A stretch of 13,300 nucleotides of DNA from Patescibacteria group bacterium (GTDB lineage: Bacteria > Patescibacteriota > Saccharimonadia > Saccharimonadales > Saccharimonadaceae). Under the pieces are notes generated by a model. The model saw only the letters and a program-made list of their open reading frames with translations, had not been told where the DNA came from and searched no databases. Of the stretch, positions 1 to 6,891 are shown piece by piece; position 1 is the stretch's first letter; each line of letters begins with the position of its first letter. The DNA lies in assembly GCA_030917245.1 (NCBI GenBank), contig JAUPVA010000051.1, positions 1 to 13,300 on the forward strand, in the 5' to 3' direction. Made by a program: the position numbers and the translations under genes.

Positions 1-1504
1 CCTTCGCTTCGACAAATTCGACAAGCCTGCCGTCAGGGCTAGTGCCACTAATACTTAGTCCACCCTTTTCAATATCTTTCTTAAACTTCTGATTAACCTC
101 ATAGCGATGACGATGACGCTCTGTTACGTCGGTTGCACCATAGGTCTGAGCCGCTAACGAGCCTTCTACTAGCTTGGCGGCGTAGTCTCCCAGTCGCAAG
201 GTGCCGCCCGTCGATTCTTTGCCGGCCTGCCCTTTCATGATATACACCACGTCGTGGTCGGTGGTCGGATTGAATTCGGTACTATTAGCGTCTTTTAGGC
301 CCGCTCGTCGAGCCGCAGCAATCACCGCTACTTGCAAGCCTAGGCATAGGCCTAAATACGGCTTTTTGTGTTCGAGCGCGTAGTTCGCAGCGGCAATCTT
401 TCCTTCAATCCCGCGTTCACCAAATCCGCCTGGTACCAAAATTGCGTCCACCGAATCGAGTGCCGCGTGATTAATTTTTTCGGCGTCTATCCAGGCTATG
501 TCGAGGTTCACCGCCTCTTGCCACGCGGCCGCTTTTAAAGCTTCGATGACCGAGATATAGGTATCTTCGTTGTCGAGATATTTTGCGACCATGCCGACTT
601 TGACGGTTCGAGTCTTTGGTGATGTCTGTCGCGTGATTAGTTCAGTCCATTTTGTTAAGTCAGCCGGAGCGCTGTTGCCAGTAAAGTACTCAAGGTGTTT
701 CATTAATGGGCTCTTGGCAATTACCTCAGGAATTCGGAACACGCTATCGACGTTCGGCATCATTAGAACTGCTGATTCATGAATACCCCCGAATAATGCG
801 ATTTTTCGGGCAATAGATTCTGGCGCAGGGTTATCGCTGCGCACGATTACGGCATCCGGCACAATACCAAACCCGCGCAGGTCATTCAGTGCGTTCTGAG
901 CCGGTTTACTTTTAAATTCCTTACTCGTCCCAATAAATGGCACATACACCACGTGGACATACATGCAGTTTTCGCGCCCAACTTTCATGGCAAACTCGCG
1001 AATCGCCTCAATAAAGCTCAGCCCTTCGTAATCACCTACCGTTCCCCCAATTTCAACAATATGCACGTCGCTGCCATGTCCGGCAGTCAAAATTGCTTTT
1101 TGAATTTCTCGAGTAAGATGTGGCACCAGCTGAACCGTTTGCCCGCCAAACTTGCCAGCTCTTTCATTAGCAATAAGATTACTGAGTAGCCGGCCAGCCA
1201 AAGTAGCGTTCTTTTGAGTCAGTTCAATGTCTAAAAAGCGCTCGTAATGACCGAGGTCGAGGTCAGTTTCAGCACCGTCCTTGGTGACATAACATTCGCC
1301 ATGTTCTTTTGGATTCAAAAGACCCGCATCTACATTGAGATACGGGTCACATTTTTGAATAGAAACGTATGAACCTTTGGCTTGCAGGACTGCTCCAATG
1401 CTTGCCGCAGTAATACCTTTCCCTACCCCCGACAGGACACCGCCTGTCACAAATATGTATTTCTGTTTCGACTGTTTGCTCCCATGGTTATTTGGTTCTT
1501 CCAT
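1..1504 (-). CDS. pyrG: CTP synthase, 3' end outside window
   Basis: Makes CTP from UTP, ATP and glutamine, the last step of de novo pyrimidine nucleotide synthesis, in the cytosol. 501 codons are visible, so roughly 40 C-terminal residues of the usual 535-545 are beyond the left edge. The N-terminal synthetase domain has the P-loop GGVLSGVGKG (residues 21-30), a KCDPYLNVDAG segment where E. coli has KLDPYINVDPG, and DGAETDLDLGHYERF. The C-terminal class I glutamine amidotransferase domain has PGGFGERG and the nucleophile Cys387 in LCLGLQ. The His and Glu of the triad would lie in the missing part. The start at 1504 follows an extended -10 by 8 nt with no Shine-Dalgarno sequence; a nearer ATG at 1514 is in another frame. 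Divergent from the plus-strand gene at 1633. Identification is secure. Confidence 0.97.
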   Translation of the reverse strand, partial: MEEPNNHGSKQSKQKYIFVTGGVLSGVGKGITAASIGAVLQAKGSYVSIQKCDPYLNVDAGLLNPKEHGECYVTKDGAETDLDLGHYERFLDIELTQKNATLAGRLLSNLIANERAGKFGGQTVQLVPHLTREIQKAILTAGHGSDVHIVEIGGTVGDYEGLSFIEAIREFAMKVGRENCMYVHVVYVPFIGTSKEFKSKPAQNALNDLRGFGIVPDAVIVRSDNPAPESIARKIALFGGIHESAVLMMPNVDSVFRIPEVIAKSPLMKHLEYFTGNSAPADLTKWTELITRQTSPKTRTVKVGMVAKYLDNEDTYISVIEALKAAAWQEAVNLDIAWIDAEKINHAALDSVDAILVPGGFGERGIEGKIAAANYALEHKKPYLGLCLGLQVAVIAAARRAGLKDANSTEFNPTTDHDVVYIMKGQAGKESTGGTLRLGDYAAKLVEGSLAAQTYGATDVTERHRHRYEVNQKFKKDIEKGGLSISGTSPDGRLVEFVEAK

Positions 1505-1512
1505 GGGATTTC

Positions 1513-1521
1513 ATTATAGCA
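1513..1521 (-). promoter_or_regulatory. pyrG extended -10 promoter, near-leaderless
   Basis: On the minus strand this reads TGC-TATAAT, a perfect -10 with the extended TGn motif, which removes the need for a -35; none is evident. Only 8 nt separate it from the pyrG ATG, so transcription would start within about two bases of the start codon. The inference is from sequence spacing alone. Confidence 0.6.
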
Positions 1522-1559
1522 ATATTTTTGAAACTTACGCTATGGGTGGAGTGTTGTTA

Positions 1560-1576
1560 TTTAGTCCTACACTAAA
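1560..1576. repeat. Small inverted repeat between pyrG and the DUF3592-like gene
   Basis: TTTAGT and ACTAAA flank a 5-nt spacer in the 128-nt divergent intergenic region. It could be an operator for either promoter. A perfect 6-bp arm in AT-rich DNA is not rare, so confidence is low. Nothing else recognisable lies in this gap apart from the two promoters. Confidence 0.25.
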
Positions 1577-1615
1577 CACGCACTATGTTGTACATAATGC
1601 ATCGCTACTAAGACA

Positions 1616-1624
1616 TGCTACTAT
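1616..1624 (+). promoter_or_regulatory. Candidate extended -10 for the 1633-2753 pair
   Basis: TGC-TACTAT (4/6 to TATAAT, with the TGn extension) ends 8 nt before the ATG at 1633. There is no Shine-Dalgarno sequence in the interval. The geometry is the same as at the divergent pyrG promoter, which supports a near-leaderless start, but the hexamer itself is weak and TATTTA at 1622-1627 is an alternative. Confidence 0.4.
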
Positions 1625-1632
1625 TTATACAT

Positions 1633-2295
1633 ATGGATCAAACACCAAAACCTATTAATCCCACCTTGCATACAGCCACTCGATCGGGTGCAAAGGTAAT
1701 CCGCCTTATTCTTACAATTGTCGGAACTGTTAATGCAGGCTTCTTCTTACTCATCGGACTGGCATTTGCTGGATTTTCTTATGGCTCATTAGCTTATTCC
1801 GCAGAAACGCAGGCCACCGTGACGTCAATCACGGAGTCTACGACAGACGAGGATGGAACCCGTTACTGTACGGTTAATTACACGTTTTCAGCGACAGGCA
1901 AACAATATACTGGCCATACCACCGTAGGCACTACCGATGCCTGTTCTCAGCAAATTGGTAGCATCATAGGAATCAAGTACGACCCTAAAAACCCAACAAA
2001 AAATTCCGATGATAATTCCGGCACATTCCTTTTCGGCATTACTATGGCGGGTATTGGAGCAGTAATCGCTGTTGCGGTGATTCTAGGTAACGTCCTGGCT
2101 TCGATGGCCGCAAAGCGTGACGACATTAATAACGATGGCCTGTTTAACGACAGGATGCCTGCTACTGAGGCCCAGCTAAATGTGATTCAGAGTGGCATGC
2201 GGGACCTTGGTGAATTTTGGGTACCGCGTAAAATGACCCAACAAGAAGCTCGCGATGTGATTCGTGACATTACTAATCGATTAGCAAACAAATAA
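1633..2295 (+). CDS. Two-TM DUF3592-like membrane protein
   Basis: 220 aa, function unknown. A hydrophobic segment at about residues 19-45 is followed by an extracytoplasmic beta-rich domain of DUF3592 type: QATVTSITES, then YCTVNYTFSATGKQY, then IGIKYDPKNPTKNS, the Y-D-x-x-NP ending being typical. A second membrane segment lies at about 135-165. Two cysteines, in RYCTV and DACSQ, could form a disulphide outside the cell. The cytosolic C-terminal tail (MPATEAQLNVIQSGM through ITNRLANK) resembles the short DUF3072 helical module, which is tentative. The start at 1633 is preferred over the in-frame ATG at 1615, because 1615 would place the candidate -10 inside the coding sequence. rnhA follows after 23 nt, probably on the same transcript. 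Confidence 0.72.
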   Translation: MDQTPKPINPTLHTATRSGAKVIRLILTIVGTVNAGFFLLIGLAFAGFSYGSLAYSAETQATVTSITESTTDEDGTRYCTVNYTFSATGKQYTGHTTVGTTDACSQQIGSIIGIKYDPKNPTKNSDDNSGTFLFGITMAGIGAVIAVAVILGNVLASMAAKRDDINNDGLFNDRMPATEAQLNVIQSGMRDLGEFWVPRKMTQQEARDVIRDITNRLANK

Positions 2296-2318
2296 CAATA
2301 GAATCAGTAAGGATACGT

Positions 2319-2753
2319 ATGTCTAATTCCCCTATTTATTACACCGATGGTTCAGCTAGCCCTAACCCTGGTCCAGGTGGCTATGCCGTCATTTTGAATG
2401 GCAAACCCGTTGCCTTAGGAACAGAGCCGAGTGGCGAACACACAACCAATATTCGCATGGAAGGCTTCGCTATCGTGGCTGCGCTTAAACATGCCAAAGG
2501 TGGTGAATGCGCCATTCATACAGACAGTGAGTTTTGGATTAACGTCATTACAAAATGGTCGCTTGCCTGGGAAGCTAATGGCTGGAAAAAGAAAGGTGGC
2601 GAGATTAAAAACCTCGACATCGTACAAGAAGTCTGCCCCCTCTATCGCTCATCAAAAGCCATGCTTGTGTGGGTGCGTGGACACAACGGCGATGAAGGCA
2701 ATGAACTCGCCGACGTTTGGGCCAACAAGGCCCGTGAAGGCGCACGGATTTAA
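2319..2753 (+). CDS. rnhA: Ribonuclease HI
   Basis: Degrades the RNA strand of RNA-DNA hybrids (R-loops, primers) in the cytosol. 144 aa, normal for the family. The four carboxylates are visible: Asp10 in YTDGSASPNPGPGG, Glu48 in RMEGFAIVAAL, Asp69 in HTDSEF and Asp132 in NELADVWAN. His122 in VRGHNG matches the flexible catalytic loop, and the basic helix around WEANGWKKKG fits the substrate handle. AAGGA lies 5 nt before the ATG, so this second gene of the pair uses a normal ribosome binding site. Its TAA overlaps the stop of the convergent CHASE gene (shared bases 2750-2753), leaving no room for a terminator. Confidence 0.96.
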   Translation: MSNSPIYYTDGSASPNPGPGGYAVILNGKPVALGTEPSGEHTTNIRMEGFAIVAALKHAKGGECAIHTDSEFWINVITKWSLAWEANGWKKKGGEIKNLDIVQEVCPLYRSSKAMLVWVRGHNGDEGNELADVWANKAREGARI

Positions 2754-3745
2754 CGACCCCGCTTGAAGTCGCGCGCTTCGCGCATCGCAGTTCGTAATAA
2801 TGCCATGGCCAAAATTACGCCGGCCGATAAAATAATGACAGGAGCAACGTAACTGTTGTCGCTTCGCGGCTCCGTATCGGCCACTTCAAGTAGCCAGGAA
2901 CGGTCGCCGATTCGAAGCTGCTTGTTATGCACGTTCGCAACCTCCGGCCATTGCTCTACCGAACTCCAGACTGGGTCTTTTAAGCCATCGGTAACATCGG
3001 TCACCCGGTAAATCATGCCTTCGTCCGAACCAGCCAGCACGGCTGGCATCATTTCTTCAATTCGGAACGATAACAAAATATAGCTTTTCGTTACCCCATT
3101 AACGGAGTTTGGTAACAACACAAAGAACCCCCTATGCCCCGTAGCTAGTTCTAGCGACGAACTGGCTACTGCACTCCCCGCTCGTACGGCTCGTTCGTAG
3201 AGCTCACGCCGGTCTGGATTAGCTAATAAGTCGCTACCTATTACCGCGCTAATGTCGTTCTGAGCGGCATACGAACTAATAAATCCATGATCCTTGCCAT
3301 TTCGCTCTACTTTAAGACGGAATGAAGGTCCAAAAAAATCGGATGTACGCATGCGTTGCTCAAAAGCATCAAGCTCGGAATCAGAGACCAGCTCCACGTA
3401 CGATACCGAACTTAATCCTGGGTATCGCCGAAATGTATCTTGGGCAGCAAAATAATTACGCCAATCCGCCTGAGTTACTGTGTCGCTGCTTACTTGGTAG
3501 GCTTTTGCTGCATACAATAAATTAGTGTAGTTGTTCAATACCTCTGTTGCACGGTCAGCCGACCCGTGTGCTCTATCGTTAAACGATTGCACGACGACCT
3601 GAGATGATTGCCGATAAACATCGTAACTAATCGCTCCTGCGGTTGCCAGCACCGCAATCGGCACTATAATTTCGGCAACACCAAGTTTCAAACGCCCAAA
3701 GGCAGATTGCTTCTTAGGTTTTTTTGTCGTACGTTTTGCGCTCAT
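2750..3745 (-). CDS. Membrane-anchored CHASE-domain protein, no output domain
   Basis: 331 aa from ATG 3745; an upstream ATG at 3784 would lie over the -35 element, so the inner start is preferred. A basic N-terminus (AKRTTKKPKK) leads into a TM helix at about 22-42. The extracellular part carries a CHASE sensor: AHGSADRATEVLNNYTNLLYA, then FRRYPGLSSVSYVELV (105-120), then a region with GHRGFFVLLPNS. A second TM at about 298-318 is followed by a 13-residue basic tail. CHASE normally senses small ligands for histidine kinases or cyclases, but here the chain stops after the second TM. It may signal through a partner, bind a ligand, or be a degraded receptor. The downstream neighbour rnhA is convergent and unrelated. 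Confidence 0.82.
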   Translation of the reverse strand: MSAKRTTKKPKKQSAFGRLKLGVAEIIVPIAVLATAGAISYDVYRQSSQVVVQSFNDRAHGSADRATEVLNNYTNLLYAAKAYQVSSDTVTQADWRNYFAAQDTFRRYPGLSSVSYVELVSDSELDAFEQRMRTSDFFGPSFRLKVERNGKDHGFISSYAAQNDISAVIGSDLLANPDRRELYERAVRAGSAVASSSLELATGHRGFFVLLPNSVNGVTKSYILLSFRIEEMMPAVLAGSDEGMIYRVTDVTDGLKDPVWSSVEQWPEVANVHNKQLRIGDRSWLLEVADTEPRSDNSYVAPVIILSAGVILAMALLRTAMREARDFKRGR

Positions 3746-3755
3746 GCTTAGCTGT

Positions 3756-3784
3756 ACTATAAGGCATCCGATATGGCTCAGCAA
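3756..3784 (-). promoter_or_regulatory. Promoter of the CHASE gene
   Basis: On the minus strand TTGCTG (3784-3779), 17 nt, then TATAGT (3761-3756). The -10 ends 10 nt before the ATG at 3745, giving a leader of about 4 nt with no Shine-Dalgarno sequence. The rest of the 80-nt gap to zupT holds only a weak 5-bp hairpin (TTACT/AGTAA) without a T run. Confidence 0.5.
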
Positions 3785-3825
3785 CTTTACCCCTTGTTAC
3801 TTATACGAGTAAAGCATTAAGCAAA

Positions 3826-4626
3826 CTACTGCAGCATCGATATACTGCCAGCAAGAACTGCCATGCCAGCGATAAATCCATAGGTCGTTTGCCGTTGCTT
3901 TGTTTCAAAGCGATGCGCAGCAGGCAAAATTTCGTTTACGCAAATGAACACCATCATACCTGCCACTACGCCAAACACCCAACCGAACAAGGTTTCGTTT
4001 AAAAACTCTCGAAGTAGCAAGAATCCCATTACCGCACCCACTGGTTCGGCAATGCCCGTGGCGGTTGCGATAGCAATGGACCTATATCTTTGCTTGGTAG
4101 CAGCATAAAGCGGTCCGGCAATAGCAATGCCTTCAGGAATGTTATGGATTGCCAGTGCTACAGCGATGGCAATACCCACACTTGGATCGTCATATGCCGT
4201 CATAAAAACCAAAAAACCTTCAGGGAAATTATGCAGACATAACGCGAGACCAATAAATAATCCGCCACGCATCAACTTGCGCTTCAAGTCGGCGTTAGAG
4301 TCGCTCGTTCCCTCTTGGTCATCGAGGTTAATTTCAGATGGAATTAGTCGATCAGCGATTACCATTAGACCCACGCCCAGAAAAAATGCTAATGCCATCA
4401 TGCCGTAACTTAACCTGGGATCACTATATAGTTCAGCGAATGAGTCTTCGCTCTTGTTAAGAATGTCCGTTAGCGATACATATAATATTGCGCCTGCAGA
4501 AAAGCCTAACGAAATCGCCATAGCCGAACGTGACGTGAATCGCTTGAGCGTTGCAAACACTGCCCCAATCATTGTGGCGATACCGGCCAAAAATGTTAGC
4601 GACAATGCAAACCAAAATGCGTCCAT
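3826..4626 (-). CDS. zupT: ZIP-family metal transporter, ZupT-like
   Basis: Imports divalent metals (zinc, with iron or manganese likely by family) across the cytoplasmic membrane. 266 aa, the usual size, with about eight hydrophobic segments. The two signature helices are intact: HNFPEG (132-137) and HNIPEG (161-166), whose His, Asn and Glu line the metal site. A cytosolic loop at about 97-117, rich in Asp and Glu, lies between TM3 and TM4, where ZIP proteins often carry a metal-sensing loop. Its ATG shares one base with the stop of the upstream CYTH gene (TAATG), implying translational coupling. No Zur- or Fur-like operator was seen. The metal could matter to the Mn/Fe-type reductase encoded upstream, but that is inference. 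Confidence 0.92.
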   Translation of the reverse strand: MDAFWFALSLTFLAGIATMIGAVFATLKRFTSRSAMAISLGFSAGAILYVSLTDILNKSEDSFAELYSDPRLSYGMMALAFFLGVGLMVIADRLIPSEINLDDQEGTSDSNADLKRKLMRGGLFIGLALCLHNFPEGFLVFMTAYDDPSVGIAIAVALAIHNIPEGIAIAGPLYAATKQRYRSIAIATATGIAEPVGAVMGFLLLREFLNETLFGWVFGVVAGMMVFICVNEILPAAHRFETKQRQTTYGFIAGMAVLAGSISMLQ

Positions 4627-5213
4627 TACACCTGGGCTCCAAACTCGGCGGGTAACGGAGCATCGAATCGAACTTCTTTGACATCAATTACGCCACGTAC
4701 TGTCATATTGGGGTATTTCTCTTTATAGAAGTTATCCACCGAACCTAAGTTTGTCGTGCTCCACTCAACATCGAGTTTGTCGGCGACTGCGCGCAAGGTT
4801 ACCTCGTCGTCTGCCTCGATTTCAATATAAGGGTTTATCCACGGCCACTCGTCAATGACAACTTCAGCGTCGTCTAACGTCCAGGTCTCACGACGAGATT
4901 CTTGGAACGTGGTGTAGTGCCAGCCAGCTGCAGAGAACAGCTCGACTGTCTTGTCGAAATCGCTGACCACGACCTCTACCTCTTTCTGGCCATGAATCGT
5001 CTCTGCTTCGCGTCGTTTATAGGTTAGCGTTACCTTATCACCTTCGTCGCGTATTCGTACGAATGAATTCTCATTTGCGTGATGAGGCTCTTCAATGAGC
5101 GCACGCTTCATCAAGCGCATTGGATGGATACATGTCGCATCAACGGCGATTAGCTTGGCGCGTATTTCTTCGATACTTGCGATACGAAACTTTGCTTCGA
5201 TTTCTGTCTGCAT
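4626..5213 (-). CDS. CYTH-domain protein (triphosphate-tunnel enzyme)
   Basis: 195 aa, cytosolic. The N-terminal signature ExExK is at residues 4-8 (TEIEAKF), followed by the tunnel strands of a CYTH fold: FVRIRDEGDKVTLTYKRRE, QKEVEVVVSD, and later VVIDEWPWINPYIEIE, all rich in charged residues pointing inward. CYTH enzymes bind triphosphates with a divalent metal; members include class IV adenylate cyclase, thiamine triphosphatase and inorganic triphosphatase. Which activity applies cannot be read here. The first-gene ATG is only 3 nt after the stop of the 30-aa microprotein, and it is coupled to the ZIP transporter downstream, so the three are very likely one transcript. Confidence 0.88.
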   Translation of the reverse strand: MQTEIEAKFRIASIEEIRAKLIAVDATCIHPMRLMKRALIEEPHHANENSFVRIRDEGDKVTLTYKRREAETIHGQKEVEVVVSDFDKTVELFSAAGWHYTTFQESRRETWTLDDAEVVIDEWPWINPYIEIEADDEVTLRAVADKLDVEWSTTNLGSVDNFYKEKYPNMTVRGVIDVKEVRFDAPLPAEFGAQV

Positions 5214-5216
5214 CTT

Positions 5217-5309
5217 TTAGCGTCCGGCCTCGATTGAGAAGATGAGTGAATAGATAATTGCGAGTCCGATGATGAATGAAGAGGTTTGAATCGTTGTCTT
5301 TACGTCCAT
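5217..5309 (-). CDS. 30-aa single-TM microprotein
   Basis: Too short for most gene callers. It begins MDVKTTIQTS, has one hydrophobic helix (SFIIGLAIIYSLIFSI, residues 11-26) and ends EAGR. TAAAGGA lies 5 nt before the ATG, a good ribosome binding site. The stop is 3 nt before the CYTH start, so the frame, the Shine-Dalgarno sequence and the spacing all support translation. Function unknown. Position suggests a small partner of the ZIP transporter or a coupling leader for the CYTH gene. Confidence 0.62.
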   Translation of the reverse strand: MDVKTTIQTSSFIIGLAIIYSLIFSIEAGR

Positions 5310-5333
5310 GAAAATCCTTTAATTTTTGAGCCG

Positions 5334-5370
5334 AAAAAGGTGCGGGTTAGCTTTGAACCATTCCCGCACC
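5334..5370 (-). terminator. Intrinsic terminator after nrdB
   Basis: On the minus strand GGTGCGGG (5370-5363) pairs with CCCGCACC (5346-5339) around a 16-nt loop, followed at once by TTTTT. It lies 32 nt past the nrdB stop. The next ribosome binding site begins only 13 nt beyond, with no clear promoter between, so the microprotein-CYTH-zupT cluster probably depends on read-through or on a promoter inside the end of nrdB. Confidence 0.8.
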
Positions 5371-5401
5371 CTAATCGTTTTAAATTACTTATGCGCGCGT
5401 G

Positions 5402-6490
5402 TTACTTGTCGCCGTTTTCAGCGGCTTCTTGTACATGCGGATCTTCTGGTACGTTCTCGCCACGATCTGCGCTCGGACTTTGTCCGACTTCAGGACCCAT
5501 GCCAGTACTAGACTTACCGGAGTTCACTTCGTAGCTCGTGTTCGTACTTTCAAAGAAGTTCACCAACTCAAGCGTATCATTGGCAGCCGCCATCCACTTC
5601 GCAGGGTTTGACACTTTGTAGTGTGGCTCGAAACCAAGCTCTTCTAGACGGCGGTCTGTCAGGTACTTAACGTACTGATTTACGTACTCAGCATTCAAGC
5701 CAAGAATACCCTTTGGAAGCAGGTCACGGTTGTACTGCTCTTCCATTTCTACGGCATCGAGAATCATTTGTTTGATTTCTTCAGCGAATTCTTCCGTCTG
5801 AAGGTCTTCGTTCTCCTCAAGTGTGGTGAGAATCAGATTGATTCCAAATTTGAGGTGCAGACTTTCGTCGCGAATAATCCAATCCATAAGTGAACCAAAG
5901 TTACGCATAAGGTTTCGCTGACGGAACGACAACGCAACCATGAATCCAGAGTAGAACCAAATCCCTTCAAGAATAATGTTGTAGGCAATCAGGTTCTTAA
6001 CAAAGTCTTTTTTACCCTCAGTTGTCGTAATATCGAGCGTGTCTTCAGTCATCCGCTTGATGTACTTCGTTTCGAATTCTTCCTTAGCTTTCATGCTCGG
6101 GACTTCAACGTGGTTGTTGTATGCCGCGTCACGATCTATTGGGAACGTTTCGAGCACATATTCAAAGCTCATGCAGTGATTAGCCTCTTCCCACATTTGC
6201 TTTGCGAGGTACAAGTGACACTCAGCAGCATTCACATATGGATATACACCAAACGCCAATGCCTTATTGACCAATAACTCATTCGGGTTGAAATAACTCA
6301 TGAGGTACGTCAGCGCATGCTTCTCCTCATCGGTCATTTTCTTCCAGTCGCTTAGGTCCTGACCCAGTTGAATTTCATTTGGGAACCAAGTATTCGCAAC
6401 GGCCTGGTCATATAGGTCCATCGCCCATTGATAATGCACTGGCTTCAGAAGCAAACCATCCTGAATGCCGGTGCCTAAAATTCCTGCCAT
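5402..6490 (-). CDS. nrdB: Ribonucleotide reductase beta subunit, class Ic (Phe in place of radical Tyr)
   Basis: Generates the oxidant that NrdA uses to reduce ribonucleotides to deoxyribonucleotides. 362 aa, ferritin-like helical fold. Metal ligands are Glu71, Glu102, His105, Glu175, Glu209 and His212. The residue at the usual radical tyrosine is Phe109 (HCMSF). From memory of the C. trachomatis enzyme (E89, E120, H123, F127, E193, E227, H230, Y338), every position here is shifted by exactly 18, including Tyr320 of the transfer route. An Mn/Fe cofactor is therefore the best inference. The C. trachomatis Tyr222 position is Trp204. After Tyr320 comes a 42-residue tail rich in Asp, Glu, Gly and Ser, longer than in that enzyme. 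AAGGAGGT lies 6 nt before the ATG. Confidence 0.96.
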   Translation of the reverse strand: MAGILGTGIQDGLLLKPVHYQWAMDLYDQAVANTWFPNEIQLGQDLSDWKKMTDEEKHALTYLMSYFNPNELLVNKALAFGVYPYVNAAECHLYLAKQMWEEANHCMSFEYVLETFPIDRDAAYNNHVEVPSMKAKEEFETKYIKRMTEDTLDITTTEGKKDFVKNLIAYNIILEGIWFYSGFMVALSFRQRNLMRNFGSLMDWIIRDESLHLKFGINLILTTLEENEDLQTEEFAEEIKQMILDAVEMEEQYNRDLLPKGILGLNAEYVNQYVKYLTDRRLEELGFEPHYKVSNPAKWMAAANDTLELVNFFESTNTSYEVNSGKSSTGMGPEVGQSPSADRGENVPEDPHVQEAAENGDK

Positions 6491-6496
6491 AGCTTT

Positions 6497-6522
6497 ACCT
6501 CCTTATTCTCTTATCTATTATA
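6497..6522 (-). promoter_or_regulatory. Internal promoter (-10) and strong RBS for nrdB
   Basis: TATAAT at 6522-6517 is a perfect -10; the -35 about 17 nt upstream is poor (GAGACG). AAGGAGGT at 6504-6497 is a full Shine-Dalgarno sequence. A promoter here would let beta be made independently of nrdA and the tiny ORFs, with a leader of about 20 nt. Confidence 0.45.
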
Positions 6523-6527
6523 CGCGC

Positions 6528-6629
6528 TTAGACGTCGACCGTCTCACCCAGAGCAACGATAGCTAAGGGGAGATCGAGATGATGCATGACTGCTTCATCG
6601 ACTTCTGGGATGCTCAGTTGTTCGCCCAC
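6528..6629 (-). CDS. 33-aa ORF with GTG start, between the CEGCQ ORF and nrdB
   Basis: Function unknown. The GTG shares its first base with the TAG of the 57-aa ORF (TAGTG), and the frame stays open for 33 codons, filling most of the gap to nrdB. The peptide begins MGEQLSIPEVDEAVMHHLD and ends LPLAIVALGETVDV; it is acidic with a hydrophobic C-terminal half and could form a short helix and strand. Support is the stop-start overlap, an AAGG about 9 nt before the GTG, and coding-like composition. Against it are the rare start codon, small size, and the -10 of the next promoter just beyond. It may be a real subunit, a coupling ORF or chance. Confidence 0.4.
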   Translation of the reverse strand: MGEQLSIPEVDEAVMHHLDLPLAIVALGETVDV

Positions 6630-6802
6630 TATTGGCAGCCTTCACACATCGTCAGGTCACCTGGGTCGAGTGGTGCAGCAACTTGTCCGCGCGATGCGGC
6701 TTCGTCGTTAGCGACGGCTTGTGCGTTTGCCATTGCCTGGTCAATTGCAGCCAGTTTTTCTTCGAGAGACATTTCGTCGTTAATGATTTGTGATGCGTTC
6801 AT
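6629..6802 (-). CDS. 57-aa protein ending CEGCQ, resembling a detached NrdA redox tail
   Basis: Start chosen at 6802: AAGGGGAA lies 5 nt upstream, close to the AGGGGAA of nrdA itself; the longer frame from 6859 has none and overlaps the 13-aa ORF. Residues 10-35 form an alanine-rich helix (MSLEEKLAAIDQAMANAQAV); a flexible Gly/Pro stretch follows, and the chain ends DLTMCEGCQ with Cys53 and Cys56. Many class I NrdA proteins end in a very similar CEACQ-type sequence whose cysteines re-reduce the active site. NrdA here lacks such a tail, so this may be the tail as a separate protein, docking through the helix. That role is inferred; the coding call is good. Confidence 0.75.
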   Translation of the reverse strand: MNASQIINDEMSLEEKLAAIDQAMANAQAVANDEAASRGQVAAPLDPGDLTMCEGCQ

Positions 6803-6849
6803 GATAGTTCCCCTTATACCCTTTTTTCGATTGATGTTACGTGTTCGTG

Positions 6850-6891
6850 TTAGCAGCAAGCGCAGCTACAAGTGCATGTCGTGTCTGTCAT
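6850..6891 (-). CDS. 13-aa cysteine-rich peptide coupled to nrdA
   Basis: Encodes MTDTTCTCSCACC, five cysteines in the last eight residues. Its ATG overlaps the nrdA stop (ATGA), and GGAGGA inside the last nrdA codons sits 5 nt upstream, so reinitiation should be efficient. Alternatively the same frame, which is -1 relative to nrdA and open back through AAA-AAG 8 codons before the stop, could be entered by frameshifting, giving NrdA a cysteine-rich tail. Possible roles are thiol donor for NrdA, metal binding, or a coupling leader. No homologue is recalled. Confidence 0.6.
   Translation of the reverse strand: MTDTTCTCSCACC

Noticed and set aside
201..1658. Several plus-strand frames of 60-93 aa across the pyrG region
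   Set aside because: They lie antisense to a complete, motif-bearing pyrG frame and have no features of their own.
3322..3525. 67-aa plus-strand frame within the CHASE gene
   Set aside because: Shadow of the CHASE frame; no ribosome binding site or domain.
6891..6891. UGA read as Gly at the end of nrdA (code 25)
   Set aside because: Other genes end at normal stops with fitting lengths, and in-frame read-through gives an unremarkable Ala-rich tail without cysteine.
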